Positions 37,775 through 46,106 of a DNA stretch of 64,000 nucleotides are shown in pieces (within the stretch, counting starts at the first letter, position 1; the number at the start of each line of letters is the position of its first letter). Origin of the DNA: Nonomuraea muscovyensis (lineage in GTDB: Bacteria > Actinomycetota > Actinomycetes > Streptosporangiales > Streptosporangiaceae). The DNA lies in contig NZ_JACHJB010000002.1 in the NCBI RefSeq assembly GCF_014207745.1, forward strand, positions 2,542,001 to 2,606,000, read 5' to 3'. Both the position numbers and the translations under genes were made by a program. The notes under the pieces are model-generated. The model saw only the letters and a list, made by a program, of their open reading frames with translations. It was not told the DNA's origin and searched no databases.

Positions 37775-38671
37775 ATGATGCACGAGGGAGAGCTGACGGT
37801 GCAGCGGCGGGCCGGGTTCACCGGCTCCGGCTGGGGGTCGGCCGGGGTGCGGGCCGCCGTGCCCGCCGTGGCCGCGGAGTTCCTCGCCCGGCAGCGGCTG
37901 CTGGTGATCGCCGCCGCGGACGGCGACGGGGCGCTGTGGGCGAGCCCGCTGACCGGGCCGCCGGGGTTCGCCGCCGCGCCGGACGAGCGCACCGTCGTGG
38001 TGGACCGGCTGCCCGCCGCAGGCGACCCGCTTGCCGGCCTGTTCGACGAGGAGCACGACGTCGGGATGCTGGCGCTGGAGCCGGGCAGCCGCAGGCGGAT
38101 GCGGGTCAACGGCCGCGCCCGCCGGGACGGCTCCGGCCTCCGGGTCCGTACGGAACAGGTGTACGCGAACTGCCCGAAGTACATCCAGACCCGTACGCCC
38201 GACGGCGACGGCACACCGGAGGGGCCCAGGACGGTCGCCAGGAGCGGCGAGGTCGCCGAGGACCAGCTCCACTGGATCGCGGGGGCCGACACGTTCTTCG
38301 TCGCCACCCGCGCGCCGGGCAAGGGCGCCGACGCCTCGCACCGGGGCGGCGCCCCCGGCTTCGTCCGGGTGACCGGCGCCCGGCGGCTGACCTGGCCCGA
38401 CTACGCCGGCAACGCCATGTTCATGACCCTGGGCAACCTGGAGCTCGACCCCCGCTGCGGGCTGCTGTTCCTCGACTGGGAGGGCGGCAGGGCACTGCAC
38501 CTGACCGGCCGCGCCCGCATCGACTGGGACCCGGAGCGGGCCGCGGCCGTCCCGGGCGCGCAGCGACTGGTCGACTTCGACGTCGAGCGGGTCGTCGAGG
38601 TCGCCGGAGCCCTCCCGCAGCGCTGGACGTTCGGCGGGTACTCCCGGTTCAACCCGCCCGTCACCACCTGA
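37775..38671 (+). CDS. Pyridoxamine 5'-phosphate oxidase-like FMN-binding protein
   Basis: 298 residues, starting 8 bases after the VOC stop (second in-frame ATG at 37778). A split-barrel flavin-binding fold: FLARQRLLVIAAADGDGALW and WASPLTGPPGF, GMLALEPGSRRRMRVNGRAR, the cysteine-containing YANCPKYIQTRT, and a second barrel half with GNAMFMTLGNLELDP and GLLFLDWEGGRALHLTGRAR. Related proteins bind FMN or F420; the reaction is unknown. The ferredoxin encoded next is the obvious electron partner, by position only. Confidence 0.87.
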   Translation: MMHEGELTVQRRAGFTGSGWGSAGVRAAVPAVAAEFLARQRLLVIAAADGDGALWASPLTGPPGFAAAPDERTVVVDRLPAAGDPLAGLFDEEHDVGMLALEPGSRRRMRVNGRARRDGSGLRVRTEQVYANCPKYIQTRTPDGDGTPEGPRTVARSGEVAEDQLHWIAGADTFFVATRAPGKGADASHRGGAPGFVRVTGARRLTWPDYAGNAMFMTLGNLELDPRCGLLFLDWEGGRALHLTGRARIDWDPERAAAVPGAQRLVDFDVERVVEVAGALPQRWTFGGYSRFNPPVTT

Positions 38672-38682
38672 AGGGACCCGCC

Positions 38683-38874
38683 ATGCGCGTCCACGTCGAC
38701 ATGACCCTGTGCCAGACCCACGCCCAGTGCGTGTTCGCCGCGCCGGACGTCTTCGCCCTCGACGGCGACGACGTCCTGACCTACGAGGCCGCGCCGGACG
38801 ACGCCCTGACCGGCGAGGTCGAGCTGGCCGCCCGGGCCTGTCCGGTGCAGGCCATCACCCTGCACCACGACTGA
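38683..38874 (+). CDS. [3Fe-4S]-type single-cluster ferredoxin
   Basis: 63 residues. Cluster cysteines C10, C16 and C53 (TLCQTHAQC and RACPVQAI) fit the actinobacterial 3Fe-4S ferredoxins that usually serve cytochromes P450; the second position of the usual four-cysteine set is His13. No P450 is encoded nearby, so the partner may be the flavin-type protein 11 bases upstream. ATG with AAGGG upstream. Confidence 0.92.
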   Translation: MRVHVDMTLCQTHAQCVFAAPDVFALDGDDVLTYEAAPDDALTGEVELAARACPVQAITLHHD

Positions 38875-38909
38875 GCCCCGCACCACCAGTGGAGATCGGA
38901 AGGAAACCC

Positions 38910-39365
38910 ATGACCCGACCGCCCGTCCCGCCGTTCACCGCCGAGACGGCCCGTGCCAAGGTGCGGGCCGCCGAGGACGCGTGGAACACCCGAGACCCGC
39001 ACCGCGTGGCGCTCGCCTACACCCCCGACTCCGTCTGGCGCAACCGTGACGAGTTCGTCACGGGCCGGGAGGAGATCGCCGCCTTCCTCACCCGCAAATG
39101 GGAGAGGGAGCTCGACTACGCCCTGCGCAAGGAGCTGTGGGCGTTCACCGACGACCACATCGCCGTCCGCTTCCAGTACGAGTGGCGCGACGCGGACGGG
39201 CGGTGGTGGCGCAGCTACGGCAACGAGCTGTGGGAGTTCGACGCGCAGGGCCTGATGCGGCGGCGGGAGGCGAGCATCAACGACGTCGCCATCACCGCGG
39301 CCGAGCGGCGGATCTTCGGCCCGCGCCGGCCGGGCGAGGACGACACGCCGATCCCGCTCGCCTGA
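38910..39365 (+). CDS. DUF1348 / NTF2-like (SnoaL-fold) protein
   Basis: 151 residues, single cone-shaped NTF2-like domain: AAEDAWNTRDPHRVALAYTP, WRNRDEFVTGREEIAAFLTRKW, IAVRFQYEWRDADGRWWRSYGNELWEFDAQG. DUF1348 proteins are small predicted enzymes or binding proteins, strongly conserved but poorly characterised. GGAAGGAAA before the ATG. Fourth and last gene of the CGNR-linked operon, 35 bases after the ferredoxin. Confidence 0.9.
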   Translation: MTRPPVPPFTAETARAKVRAAEDAWNTRDPHRVALAYTPDSVWRNRDEFVTGREEIAAFLTRKWERELDYALRKELWAFTDDHIAVRFQYEWRDADGRWWRSYGNELWEFDAQGLMRRREASINDVAITAAERRIFGPRRPGEDDTPIPLA

Positions 39366-39412
39366 GGCCCGCCCGGTGCACCCGCCCGGGGAGGATGACG
39401 GGGGCCGCCGGG

Positions 39413-40813
39413 TCAGCCCATCTCCTCCAGCCGCCGCCCCTTGGTCTCGCGGACCCAGCGCCAGACGAACAGGAACGACAGCACCGCGAAACCCGCGTAC
39501 ATGGCGTAGGTGAGCGGCAAGTTCCACTCCGACAGCGCGGGGAACGTCACCGTGATCACCCAGTTGGCGATCCACTGCGCCGACGCGGCGACGCCGAGGG
39601 CGGCGGCGCGGATCCGGTTCGGGAACATCTCACCCAGCAGCACCCAGACCACCACGCCCCAGGACAGGGCGAAGAAGAGCACGAACGAGTTGGCGGCCAC
39701 CAGCGCGATCGGGCCCTGCGGGCTGGGCAGCGAGACGGAGCCGTCCACCGTCCGGGCGGTGCTGAACGCCCAGGCGGCGGTGGCCAGCGAGATCGCCATG
39801 CCCGCCGAGCCGATGAGCAGCAGCGGCTTGCGTCCGATCCGGTCCACCAGCGCGATCGCGATGAACGTGCCGATGATGTTGATGACGGAGCTGGAGAAGC
39901 TGATCAGCAGCGAGTTGGCCTGCGTGATGCCGACCGACTGCCACAGCACCGACGAGTAGTAGAAGATCACGTTGATGCCGACGAACTGCTGGAACACCGA
40001 CAGGACGATGCCCACCCAGACGATCGGCAGCAGGCCCAGGGCGGAGCCGCGCAGGTCGCGCAGCGTCGGCTTGTCCTCGGTCCTGAGCACCTTGTGGATC
40101 TCCGCGAGCCGGGCGTCCAGATCCACGTGGTCGCCCTCGACCTCGGCGAGCACCTTGCGCGCCTGCTTGTCCCGGCCGGCCATGATCAGGTAGCGGGGCG
40201 ACTCGGGGATGTTCGCGGCGAACAGCCAGTAGAGCAGCGCGGGCACGACGCAGGCGCCCAGCATCCACTGCCAGGCCTCCAGCCCCCACAGCGGGTTGTT
40301 GACGTTGCCGCCCGCCAGCCGCGCGATCACGTAGTTGACCAGTTGGGAGACCGCGATGCCGAGCACGATGGCGAGCTGCTGGAACGACCCCAGCCGCCCG
40401 CGGTAGGCCGCCGGCGCCACCTCGGCGATGTAGGCGGGCCCGAGCACGGACGCCATGCCGATCGCGATACCGGCCAGCACACGCCACCCGGCGAGGTCCC
40501 AGACGGTGAACGGCAGCATCTGCCCGATCGAGCTGACGGCGAACATCGCGGCCGCCACCTGCATCGTCCTGGTCCGCCCCCAACGGTCGGCCAGACGGCC
40601 CCCCATGTAGGCGCCGATGGCCGAGCCGAGGAGCGCGATGGCGACCACGATGCCGATCTCCACGGGCCCCACGGCGAAGTGTTTCTGGATGCCGACGACG
40701 GCTCCGTTGATCACCGAGCTGTCGTACCCGAACAGGAACCCACCGATGGCGGCCGCCGCCGTGATGAAGACGACGTGGCCGAGGTGCTCCTGATGCGTGT
40801 CGCGAGTAGCCAT
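39413..40813 (-). CDS. Major facilitator sugar:proton symporter (XylE/GalP-like)
   Basis: 466 residues, 12 helices, sugar porter subfamily. Signatures: GGFLFGYDSSVINGAV in helix 1, GGRLADRWGRTRTM in the 2-3 loop, PESPRYLIMAGRD after helix 6, QQFVGINVIFYYSS in helix 7 and DRIGRKPLLLIGSAG. The QQxxGxN motif marks a hexose or pentose transporter. Alone in its orientation group, separated from the response regulator by about 70 bases. Convergent with the DUF1348 gene. Confidence 0.93.
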   Translation of the reverse strand: MATRDTHQEHLGHVVFITAAAAIGGFLFGYDSSVINGAVVGIQKHFAVGPVEIGIVVAIALLGSAIGAYMGGRLADRWGRTRTMQVAAAMFAVSSIGQMLPFTVWDLAGWRVLAGIAIGMASVLGPAYIAEVAPAAYRGRLGSFQQLAIVLGIAVSQLVNYVIARLAGGNVNNPLWGLEAWQWMLGACVVPALLYWLFAANIPESPRYLIMAGRDKQARKVLAEVEGDHVDLDARLAEIHKVLRTEDKPTLRDLRGSALGLLPIVWVGIVLSVFQQFVGINVIFYYSSVLWQSVGITQANSLLISFSSSVINIIGTFIAIALVDRIGRKPLLLIGSAGMAISLATAAWAFSTARTVDGSVSLPSPQGPIALVAANSFVLFFALSWGVVVWVLLGEMFPNRIRAAALGVAASAQWIANWVITVTFPALSEWNLPLTYAMYAGFAVLSFLFVWRWVRETKGRRLEEMG

Positions 40814-40884
40814 GTCCGCCCCTTCCCAGGTGACGGCCCCTACCCGGCGAAACAGGGTTTATGGCACCGGGCCGTTCCGGCCGA

Positions 40885-41484
40885 TCACAGCCAGCCCATG
40901 CGCTGGGCGGTGCGGATGGCCTCCAGCCGGTTCTGGGCACCGAGCTTGGTCATGGCGCTGGACAGGTAGTTGCGCACCGTCCCCTCCGTCAGATGCAGCT
41001 CGGCGGCGATGCGCGAGATGGCGGCGCCGTCGCTGGCCAGCCGCAGCGCGTCGCGCTCGCGTTCGGTGAGCGGGCTGTCTCCCGCGGCCATGGCGGCGGC
41101 GGCCAGCTCGGCGTCGAGGTAACGGCCGCCCGTCCGCACCTTGCGGATGGCCATGGCCAGCTCCTCGGCGGAGGCGTCCTTGCCGAGGAAGCCGCTGACC
41201 CCGGCGGCCATGGCGCGGCGCAGGTAGCCGGGACGGCCCAGGCTGGTCAGAATCACGATCTTGCACAGGGAGCTGATCTGCTCGGCCGCGCTCAGCCCGT
41301 CCATGCCGGGCATCTCGATGTCGAGCACCGCCACGTCCGGCCGGTGCTCGGCGACGGCGGCCAGCACCTCGTCGCCCCGGCCGACCTGGGCGACGACCTC
41401 GATGCCGTCCTCCAGGTCGAGCAGGGCGGCCAGGGCGCCGCGGATGAGGTGCTCGTCGTCGGCCAGCAGCACGCGCGTCGTCAT
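40885..41484 (-). CDS. NarL/LuxR-family response regulator
   Basis: 199 residues. Receiver domain with DDEHL acidic pocket, phospho-acceptor Asp in VAVLDIEMPGMDG and Lys in SGFLGKDASAEE; C-terminal LuxR helix-turn-helix (LTERERDALRLASDGAAISR, LTEGTVRNYLSSAMTKLG). The ATG at 41484 overlaps the upstream kinase stop as ATGA. It is the only response regulator for the two kinases encoded before it and is most likely phosphorylated by the intact one. Confidence 0.94.
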   Translation of the reverse strand: MTTRVLLADDEHLIRGALAALLDLEDGIEVVAQVGRGDEVLAAVAEHRPDVAVLDIEMPGMDGLSAAEQISSLCKIVILTSLGRPGYLRRAMAAGVSGFLGKDASAEELAMAIRKVRTGGRYLDAELAAAAMAAGDSPLTERERDALRLASDGAAISRIAAELHLTEGTVRNYLSSAMTKLGAQNRLEAIRTAQRMGWL

Positions 41485-42608
41485 GCCGGCACCGCCGCCC
41501 GGAGCAGGAAGGTTCCCTCGGGCGTGGGCGCGGCCGACAGCGAGCCGCCCGCGGCGCCGACGCGCTGGGACAGCCCGCCGAGCCCGTTCGGGTTGGGGTC
41601 TCCGGCCGGGCCGGTCACTCCGTCGTTGGACATCTCCAGCACTCCGTCCTTGATCGTGATCCTGCAGTGCTCGGCCTTGCTGTGCTTGAGCACGTTCGTG
41701 GCCCCCTCGCGGACGACGGTGGCCAGCAGGGTGCGGGTCTCCGGCGCCAGCGGCGCCGTGTCGGCGTCCACGGCGCAGCGCACGCCGGCCGCCTCCAGCA
41801 CCGCCCGCACGCTGGAGAGCACCTCGTCGAGGTCCAGGGCCCGGTAGCTCTGCACGGTGGTCCGCACCTCGCGCAGCGCCTGCCGGGTCAGGTCGCGCAC
41901 CTCGAACATCTCGGCGGCGGCCGCGGCGGGGTCGTCGCGCAGCCTCTCCTGCGCGTGCGCGGTCCTGGCGGAGATTCCGGCCAGGCTCTCGCCGAGCAGG
42001 TCGTTCAGGTCGCGGGCGAAGCGCAGCCGCTCCTCGGAGACGGCGAGCAACGCCTTGGCCTCCTGCCCTTCGTGCGCCTCCCTGGCCACCCGCCACAGCC
42101 CCAGGTCGGCCAGCACGGCGGCGACCACGACCCCGGTCAGCGCGCTCTGGATGACGACGAGCGGCCAGGACAGGGCATCGACCAGCGTCACGAACGCGTT
42201 GAGCCCGACGACCGTCGCGACGGAGGTCAGGACCACGCTGCGCCGGCGCACGAACGGCGCCAGCATGCCGGGCCAGAGCGCGGCCGCGTACACGATCGGC
42301 ATGGCGGCCAGCAGCAGCGCGATCACCCCGGCGACCCCGAGGAGGATCGTGGGTCGCGAGCCGCCCCGGACCGCGACCCGGAACCCCCGCCCCGCCAGCA
42401 CGACGAGCACGGCCAGCAGGACGGCGGCGAAGATCGCCGAGGCGGCCGGCAGGCCATGCCGGTCCCACATGAGATACAGGTCCAACCAGCCGAACAGGGC
42501 GATCCCGTGCACGATGTCGGTGGAGTAGACGATCAGCCAGCGGACCTTGTCGAGCTTGGTCGCCTTCCGGGCGAACCGCCCGAGACCGCGGGGTGCGGGC
42601 CCGCTCAT
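41481..42608 (-). CDS. Degenerate DesK-type sensor kinase (phospho-acceptor His replaced by Asn)
   Basis: 375 residues: about 4 to 6 N-terminal helices, HisKA_3 dimerisation domain, HATPase domain. It aligns residue for residue with the neighbouring kinase around the H box, but reads ARDLNDLLGES where the neighbour has ARDLHDLLGHS: Asn202 replaces the phosphorylated His and Glu207 replaces a second conserved His. Codons AAC (42003-42005) and GAG (41988-41990) were checked on the DNA. The ATP domain is kept (REGATNVLKHS, GLGGLSQRVGAAGG). So it can probably bind ATP but not autophosphorylate; it may form a heterodimer with the neighbour. Overlaps both neighbours by 4 bases. Confidence 0.93.
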   Translation of the reverse strand: MSGPAPRGLGRFARKATKLDKVRWLIVYSTDIVHGIALFGWLDLYLMWDRHGLPAASAIFAAVLLAVLVVLAGRGFRVAVRGGSRPTILLGVAGVIALLLAAMPIVYAAALWPGMLAPFVRRRSVVLTSVATVVGLNAFVTLVDALSWPLVVIQSALTGVVVAAVLADLGLWRVAREAHEGQEAKALLAVSEERLRFARDLNDLLGESLAGISARTAHAQERLRDDPAAAAAEMFEVRDLTRQALREVRTTVQSYRALDLDEVLSSVRAVLEAAGVRCAVDADTAPLAPETRTLLATVVREGATNVLKHSKAEHCRITIKDGVLEMSNDGVTGPAGDPNPNGLGGLSQRVGAAGGSLSAAPTPEGTFLLRAAVPA

Positions 42609-43729
42609 GCGGGCACCGCCGCCCGGAGCACGAACTCGCCGTCCGGCATCCCCGTCGCGGTCAGCGAGCCGCCGGCGGTGGTCATCCGCTCGGCCAGCCC
42701 GCGCAGGCCGCTGCCCGGCCCGGCCGCCGGCCCCCGGACGCCGTCGTTGCGCATCTCCAGCACCCCGCCGTCGATCGTGATCGCGCACCGGGTGGCCGCG
42801 CTGTGCTTGAGCACGTTCGTGCCGCCCTCGCGCACCACCCAGGCGAGCAGCACGCGGGCGGCCGGCGACAGGTCACCGGCCCTGGCCTCGATCGTGCAGC
42901 GGGTGCCCGCCGCCTCGAGCGCGGCGCGCACCCCGGCGAGCTCCGCCTCCAGGTCGAGCGCCTGGTAGCCGTCCACGGCCTGCCGCACCTCGGCCAGCGA
43001 ATCGGCGACGAGCCGGCGCACGTCGGCCATCTCGCGCGCCGCCCGCCCGGCGTCCTTGGTGGCGAGCTTGGCGGCCAGCTCGCTCTTGAGCGTGATGACC
43101 GACAGGCTGTGGCCGAGCAGGTCGTGCAGGTCGCGGGCGAAGCGCAGGCGCTCCTCGGAGACGGCCAGCCGTGCCTTGGCCTCCTTGCTGTCGTGCGCGT
43201 CCCTGATCGTCCACCACAGCCAGCGCCACAGCCACATGGCCACGGCCGTCACGGCCGCGGTGACCGCCTCGGTGACCAGCACGCCCGGCCACGGCCGGCC
43301 GCTGATCAGGATCACGTACGAGCTGGTCAGGCCGACCACCACGACGCTCAGGGCGAGCGCCCCCCACACGGGCAGGTAGAGGACGGCGGCCGACAGCCAC
43401 AGGAACGCCACCATCGCCCAGGAGCCCTCGATGGTGATGCCGTCCGGCGGCGCCGGCACGAGCGCCACGGCCGCGGCCGCGGCGAGCCCGGCGACGGCGA
43501 GCTGCACCGTGGGGCGCGGCCGGGCGTCGAACGCGTGGCGCAGCAGGAACGGAAAGAGCCCGAAGAGCGTCAGCAGGCACGCCTCGGCGGCCACGGCGCG
43601 CGGGACCGAGATCCTGCCCTGGGCGGTCCGTAACACGATGTAGGCGGTGATGCCCAACATGTACAGGCCGACCAGGCCGTCCATCCAGTAGAGGAGGACC
43701 TTTCTCGCTGTATCCGGCCGGGCCGTCAC
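42605..43729 (-). CDS. DesK-type sensor histidine kinase (intact)
   Basis: 374 residues, five to six N-terminal helices without a large extracellular domain, then HisKA_3 with the phospho-acceptor His202 (RFARDLHDLLGHSLSVI) and HATPase (VVREGGTNVLKHS, GLRGLAERM). GTG start with GGGGGAGGGG upstream. The stop overlaps the start of the degenerate paralogue as ATGA, so the order kinase, pseudokinase, response regulator is translationally coupled. Signal unknown; such short membrane sensors often respond to envelope stress. Confidence 0.94.
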   Translation of the reverse strand: MTARPDTARKVLLYWMDGLVGLYMLGITAYIVLRTAQGRISVPRAVAAEACLLTLFGLFPFLLRHAFDARPRPTVQLAVAGLAAAAAVALVPAPPDGITIEGSWAMVAFLWLSAAVLYLPVWGALALSVVVVGLTSSYVILISGRPWPGVLVTEAVTAAVTAVAMWLWRWLWWTIRDAHDSKEAKARLAVSEERLRFARDLHDLLGHSLSVITLKSELAAKLATKDAGRAAREMADVRRLVADSLAEVRQAVDGYQALDLEAELAGVRAALEAAGTRCTIEARAGDLSPAARVLLAWVVREGGTNVLKHSAATRCAITIDGGVLEMRNDGVRGPAAGPGSGLRGLAERMTTAGGSLTATGMPDGEFVLRAAVPA

Positions 43730-43779
43730 CGCCCCTCCCCCTCACCGCACATCATCGCTTTCGTGCGAGATCCTATAGT

Positions 43780-44985
43780 TCAGGCGGGGATACGCCAGAG
43801 GATGCGGGCCACGGCGGGGTTCTGCGGGGTGCCGCGCAGGGAGAGCCAGGCGAGGCCGTGGCGGTCGGCGAACGCAGCGAGCCTGCGGGCGTCGGCCTCG
43901 CTCAGGCCGTGGGGGCCGGTGAGCACGGGGGTCAGCGCGAGGCGGCGCGCCGCCTCGCGGGCGTCGGCCAGGCCCTGGGCGTCGGCGATCTGGTCGCGCG
44001 CCGCCCGGACGGCGGACGCCACCCGGCGCAACCGGCCCCCGGACGCCCCGGTCTCCGGCCGCCGGTCCCACGAGGCGGCCACCTCGTGCACGGGGGAGGA
44101 CGAGCTCCGCTCGCGCGGCTCGACGGGAGCCAGGAGGTTGACGGTGGTGACGTCCACGCCGAGCCGGTGGGTGAGCCGGAGCAGTTCGACGTCGTGCGCG
44201 CTCAGGCCGTCCGGGTGCAGCGGCAGCGTGAAGCCGACCCGCAGCGGCAGGTCGTCCTGCAGCGCGCGGACGGCCAGCGCCCGGCGTTCGGCGGCGGCGT
44301 GGTCGGCGCCGTCACTCACCTCGAAGTCGAGGAACGCGGCGCCGGTCACGGTGACGAGCCGGCGGTAGGCGGCGGTGAGGTCGCCGGTGGTCGCACAGGC
44401 GCCGGCCAGCCCGCGGCCCGCGGGCCCGCCGAGCACCAGCCCCGCCTCTCCCCCTTCGGCGCGCAGCTCCGCGAAGCGCCCGCGCAGGTCGCCGAACGCG
44501 ACGGCCGCGCCACCGGCGGCCTCCGGTCCCTCGGCGGCCGCCGTCCCCTTGGGGGCTGCCGGGCCGCCCGGGATCGACGGGCCGCTCGTGGCCGCCGGGC
44601 CGGCCCAGCGGGGCGCGCAGCCGACGGGGGCGGCGATCACGTGGCCGACGGCGTACCGGCGCAGGCCCGTCCGGCGGGCGTGGGCGGCGAGATCGAGCGC
44701 CGGCCCGCGGGCGGCGTCCGCGAAGGCGACGAACCCCACCCCCGGGGCGCCCTCCCCCTCGTCCGAGCCCGCCGCGGCCCCCACCCCTGGGGAGGGAGAC
44801 CGCCCACCGCCCGCGGCGGAGGGACCGGGCGGCCGGGCGGCGTCCGCGGCCGCGCCGGACCCAGCCGCGGGCGGCGAGCCGGGACCCGTGTCGGGCTCCG
44901 CCCGGCCGGGAAGCAGCGCGATCACCGCCCCGGTCGTGCCGGACAGCGCCAGCGCAGCGAGGAACGCGAGAGGGCGTGGGAGCAT
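43780..44985 (-). CDS. Secreted GH18 chitinase-like protein lacking the catalytic motif
   Basis: About 401 residues from the ATG at 44985 (GGGAG 6 bases upstream; an ATG at 45018 is also in frame). Signal peptide (MLPRPLAFLAALALSGTTGA), a Pro/Gly/Ala-rich spacer of about 60 residues, then a GH18-like barrel: GHVIAAPVGCAPRWAG, TGDLTAAYRRLVTVTG, PLRVGFTLPLHPDGLSAHDV, AFADRHGLAWLSLRG. Active actinobacterial relatives have IDFDVEG at the active strand; here it is LDFEVSD, so the acid/base Glu is replaced by Ser. The later M-x-x-D-Y motif is also lost (NLLAPVEP). Probably a chitin- or glycan-binding pseudoenzyme. 50 bases upstream of the intact kinase, same strand. Confidence 0.75.
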   Translation of the reverse strand: MLPRPLAFLAALALSGTTGAVIALLPGRAEPDTGPGSPPAAGSGAAADAARPPGPSAAGGGRSPSPGVGAAAGSDEGEGAPGVGFVAFADAARGPALDLAAHARRTGLRRYAVGHVIAAPVGCAPRWAGPAATSGPSIPGGPAAPKGTAAAEGPEAAGGAAVAFGDLRGRFAELRAEGGEAGLVLGGPAGRGLAGACATTGDLTAAYRRLVTVTGAAFLDFEVSDGADHAAAERRALAVRALQDDLPLRVGFTLPLHPDGLSAHDVELLRLTHRLGVDVTTVNLLAPVEPRERSSSSPVHEVAASWDRRPETGASGGRLRRVASAVRAARDQIADAQGLADAREAARRLALTPVLTGPHGLSEADARRLAAFADRHGLAWLSLRGTPQNPAVARILWRIPA

Positions 44986-45137
44986 GCCCGGCTCCCGTTG
45001 GCGCCGCGAATCCGACATTGCCCACCCCGAGTCGTCACCTGGTCACACAGAGCGCTGGCGGCAGACGTTAGCAAGGGCCGGGGGCGGCGCGGGGGGCATT
45101 CTCCGGATGCCGTCCGTTCTGTGCCGATAATGGCGTC

Positions 45138-46052
45138 ATGAAGTTGCGGATCTTCACCGAGCCCCAGCAGGGCGCCACCTACGACGATTTGCTCACCGTC
45201 GCCCGGGCCGCCGAACGGCTCGGCTTCGACGCGTTCTTCCGTTCGGACCACTACCAGCGCATCGGCGCGGGCGACCCGGGACCGGGCTCCACCGACGCCT
45301 GGATCACCCTCGCCGGGCTGGCCAGGGAGACCTCCACGATCCGGCTCGGCACGCTGGTGACGCCGGCCACGTTCCGGCTGCCCGGTCCGCTGGCGATCAG
45401 CGTCGCGCAGGTGGACCGGATGAGCGGCGGCCGGGTGGAGCTGGGGCTGGGCACGGGCTGGTTCGACGCCGAGCACACGGCGTACGGCATCCCGTTCCCG
45501 CCGGTGAGCGAGCGCTTCGGGCGGTTCGAGGAGCAGCTCGAGATCATCAAGGGCCTCTGGACGGCGGAGGGACCGTACTCGTTCGAGGGGCGCTACTACC
45601 GGCTCGCCGACTCCCCCGCGCTGCCGAAACCGGCGCAGCGGCCCCGCCCGCCGATCATCATCGGCGGGTTCGGCGCCAAGCGCACGCCGCGGCTGGCCGC
45701 GGCCTACGCCGACGAGTACAACGTGCCGTTCCGGACGCTGCCCGACACGGGCGCGGCCTTCGAGCGGGTACGGCGGGCCGCGGCGGACGCCGGGCGGACG
45801 ATCATCCTGTCGGCGGCCCAGACCGTGTGCGTGGGCCGTGACCAGGCCGAGCTGGAGCGGCGGGCGGCCGCCATCGGCACCGGCCTGGACGGGCTGCGCG
45901 AGAGCGGGCTCGCGGGCACGCCCGGCGAGGTGGTCGAGAGGATCGGCGAGCTGGCGAAGCTGGGGGCCGAGCGGGTCTACCTCCAGGTGATGGATCTGTC
46001 CGACCTGGAGCATCTGGAGCTGATCGCGGCGGAGGTGCTGCCTCACGTGTAG
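45138..46052 (+). CDS. LLM-class F420-dependent oxidoreductase
   Basis: 304 residues, bacterial luciferase-like TIM barrel. MKLRIFTEPQQGATYDDLLT, AAERLGFDAFFRSDHY, VDRMSGGRVELGLGTGWFDAEH and RPRPPIIIGGFGAKRTPRLA are typical of the F420-using branch common in actinobacteria. Substrate unknown. Stand-alone gene; divergent from the chitinase-like gene with about 150 bases between them. Confidence 0.92.
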   Translation: MKLRIFTEPQQGATYDDLLTVARAAERLGFDAFFRSDHYQRIGAGDPGPGSTDAWITLAGLARETSTIRLGTLVTPATFRLPGPLAISVAQVDRMSGGRVELGLGTGWFDAEHTAYGIPFPPVSERFGRFEEQLEIIKGLWTAEGPYSFEGRYYRLADSPALPKPAQRPRPPIIIGGFGAKRTPRLAAAYADEYNVPFRTLPDTGAAFERVRRAAADAGRTIILSAAQTVCVGRDQAELERRAAAIGTGLDGLRESGLAGTPGEVVERIGELAKLGAERVYLQVMDLSDLEHLELIAAEVLPHV

Positions 46053-46106
46053 CTTCTCGCGGCATATCCGATAGCGCCGACTTGCCCGCTCCGGCAGACT
46101 TGCCCC

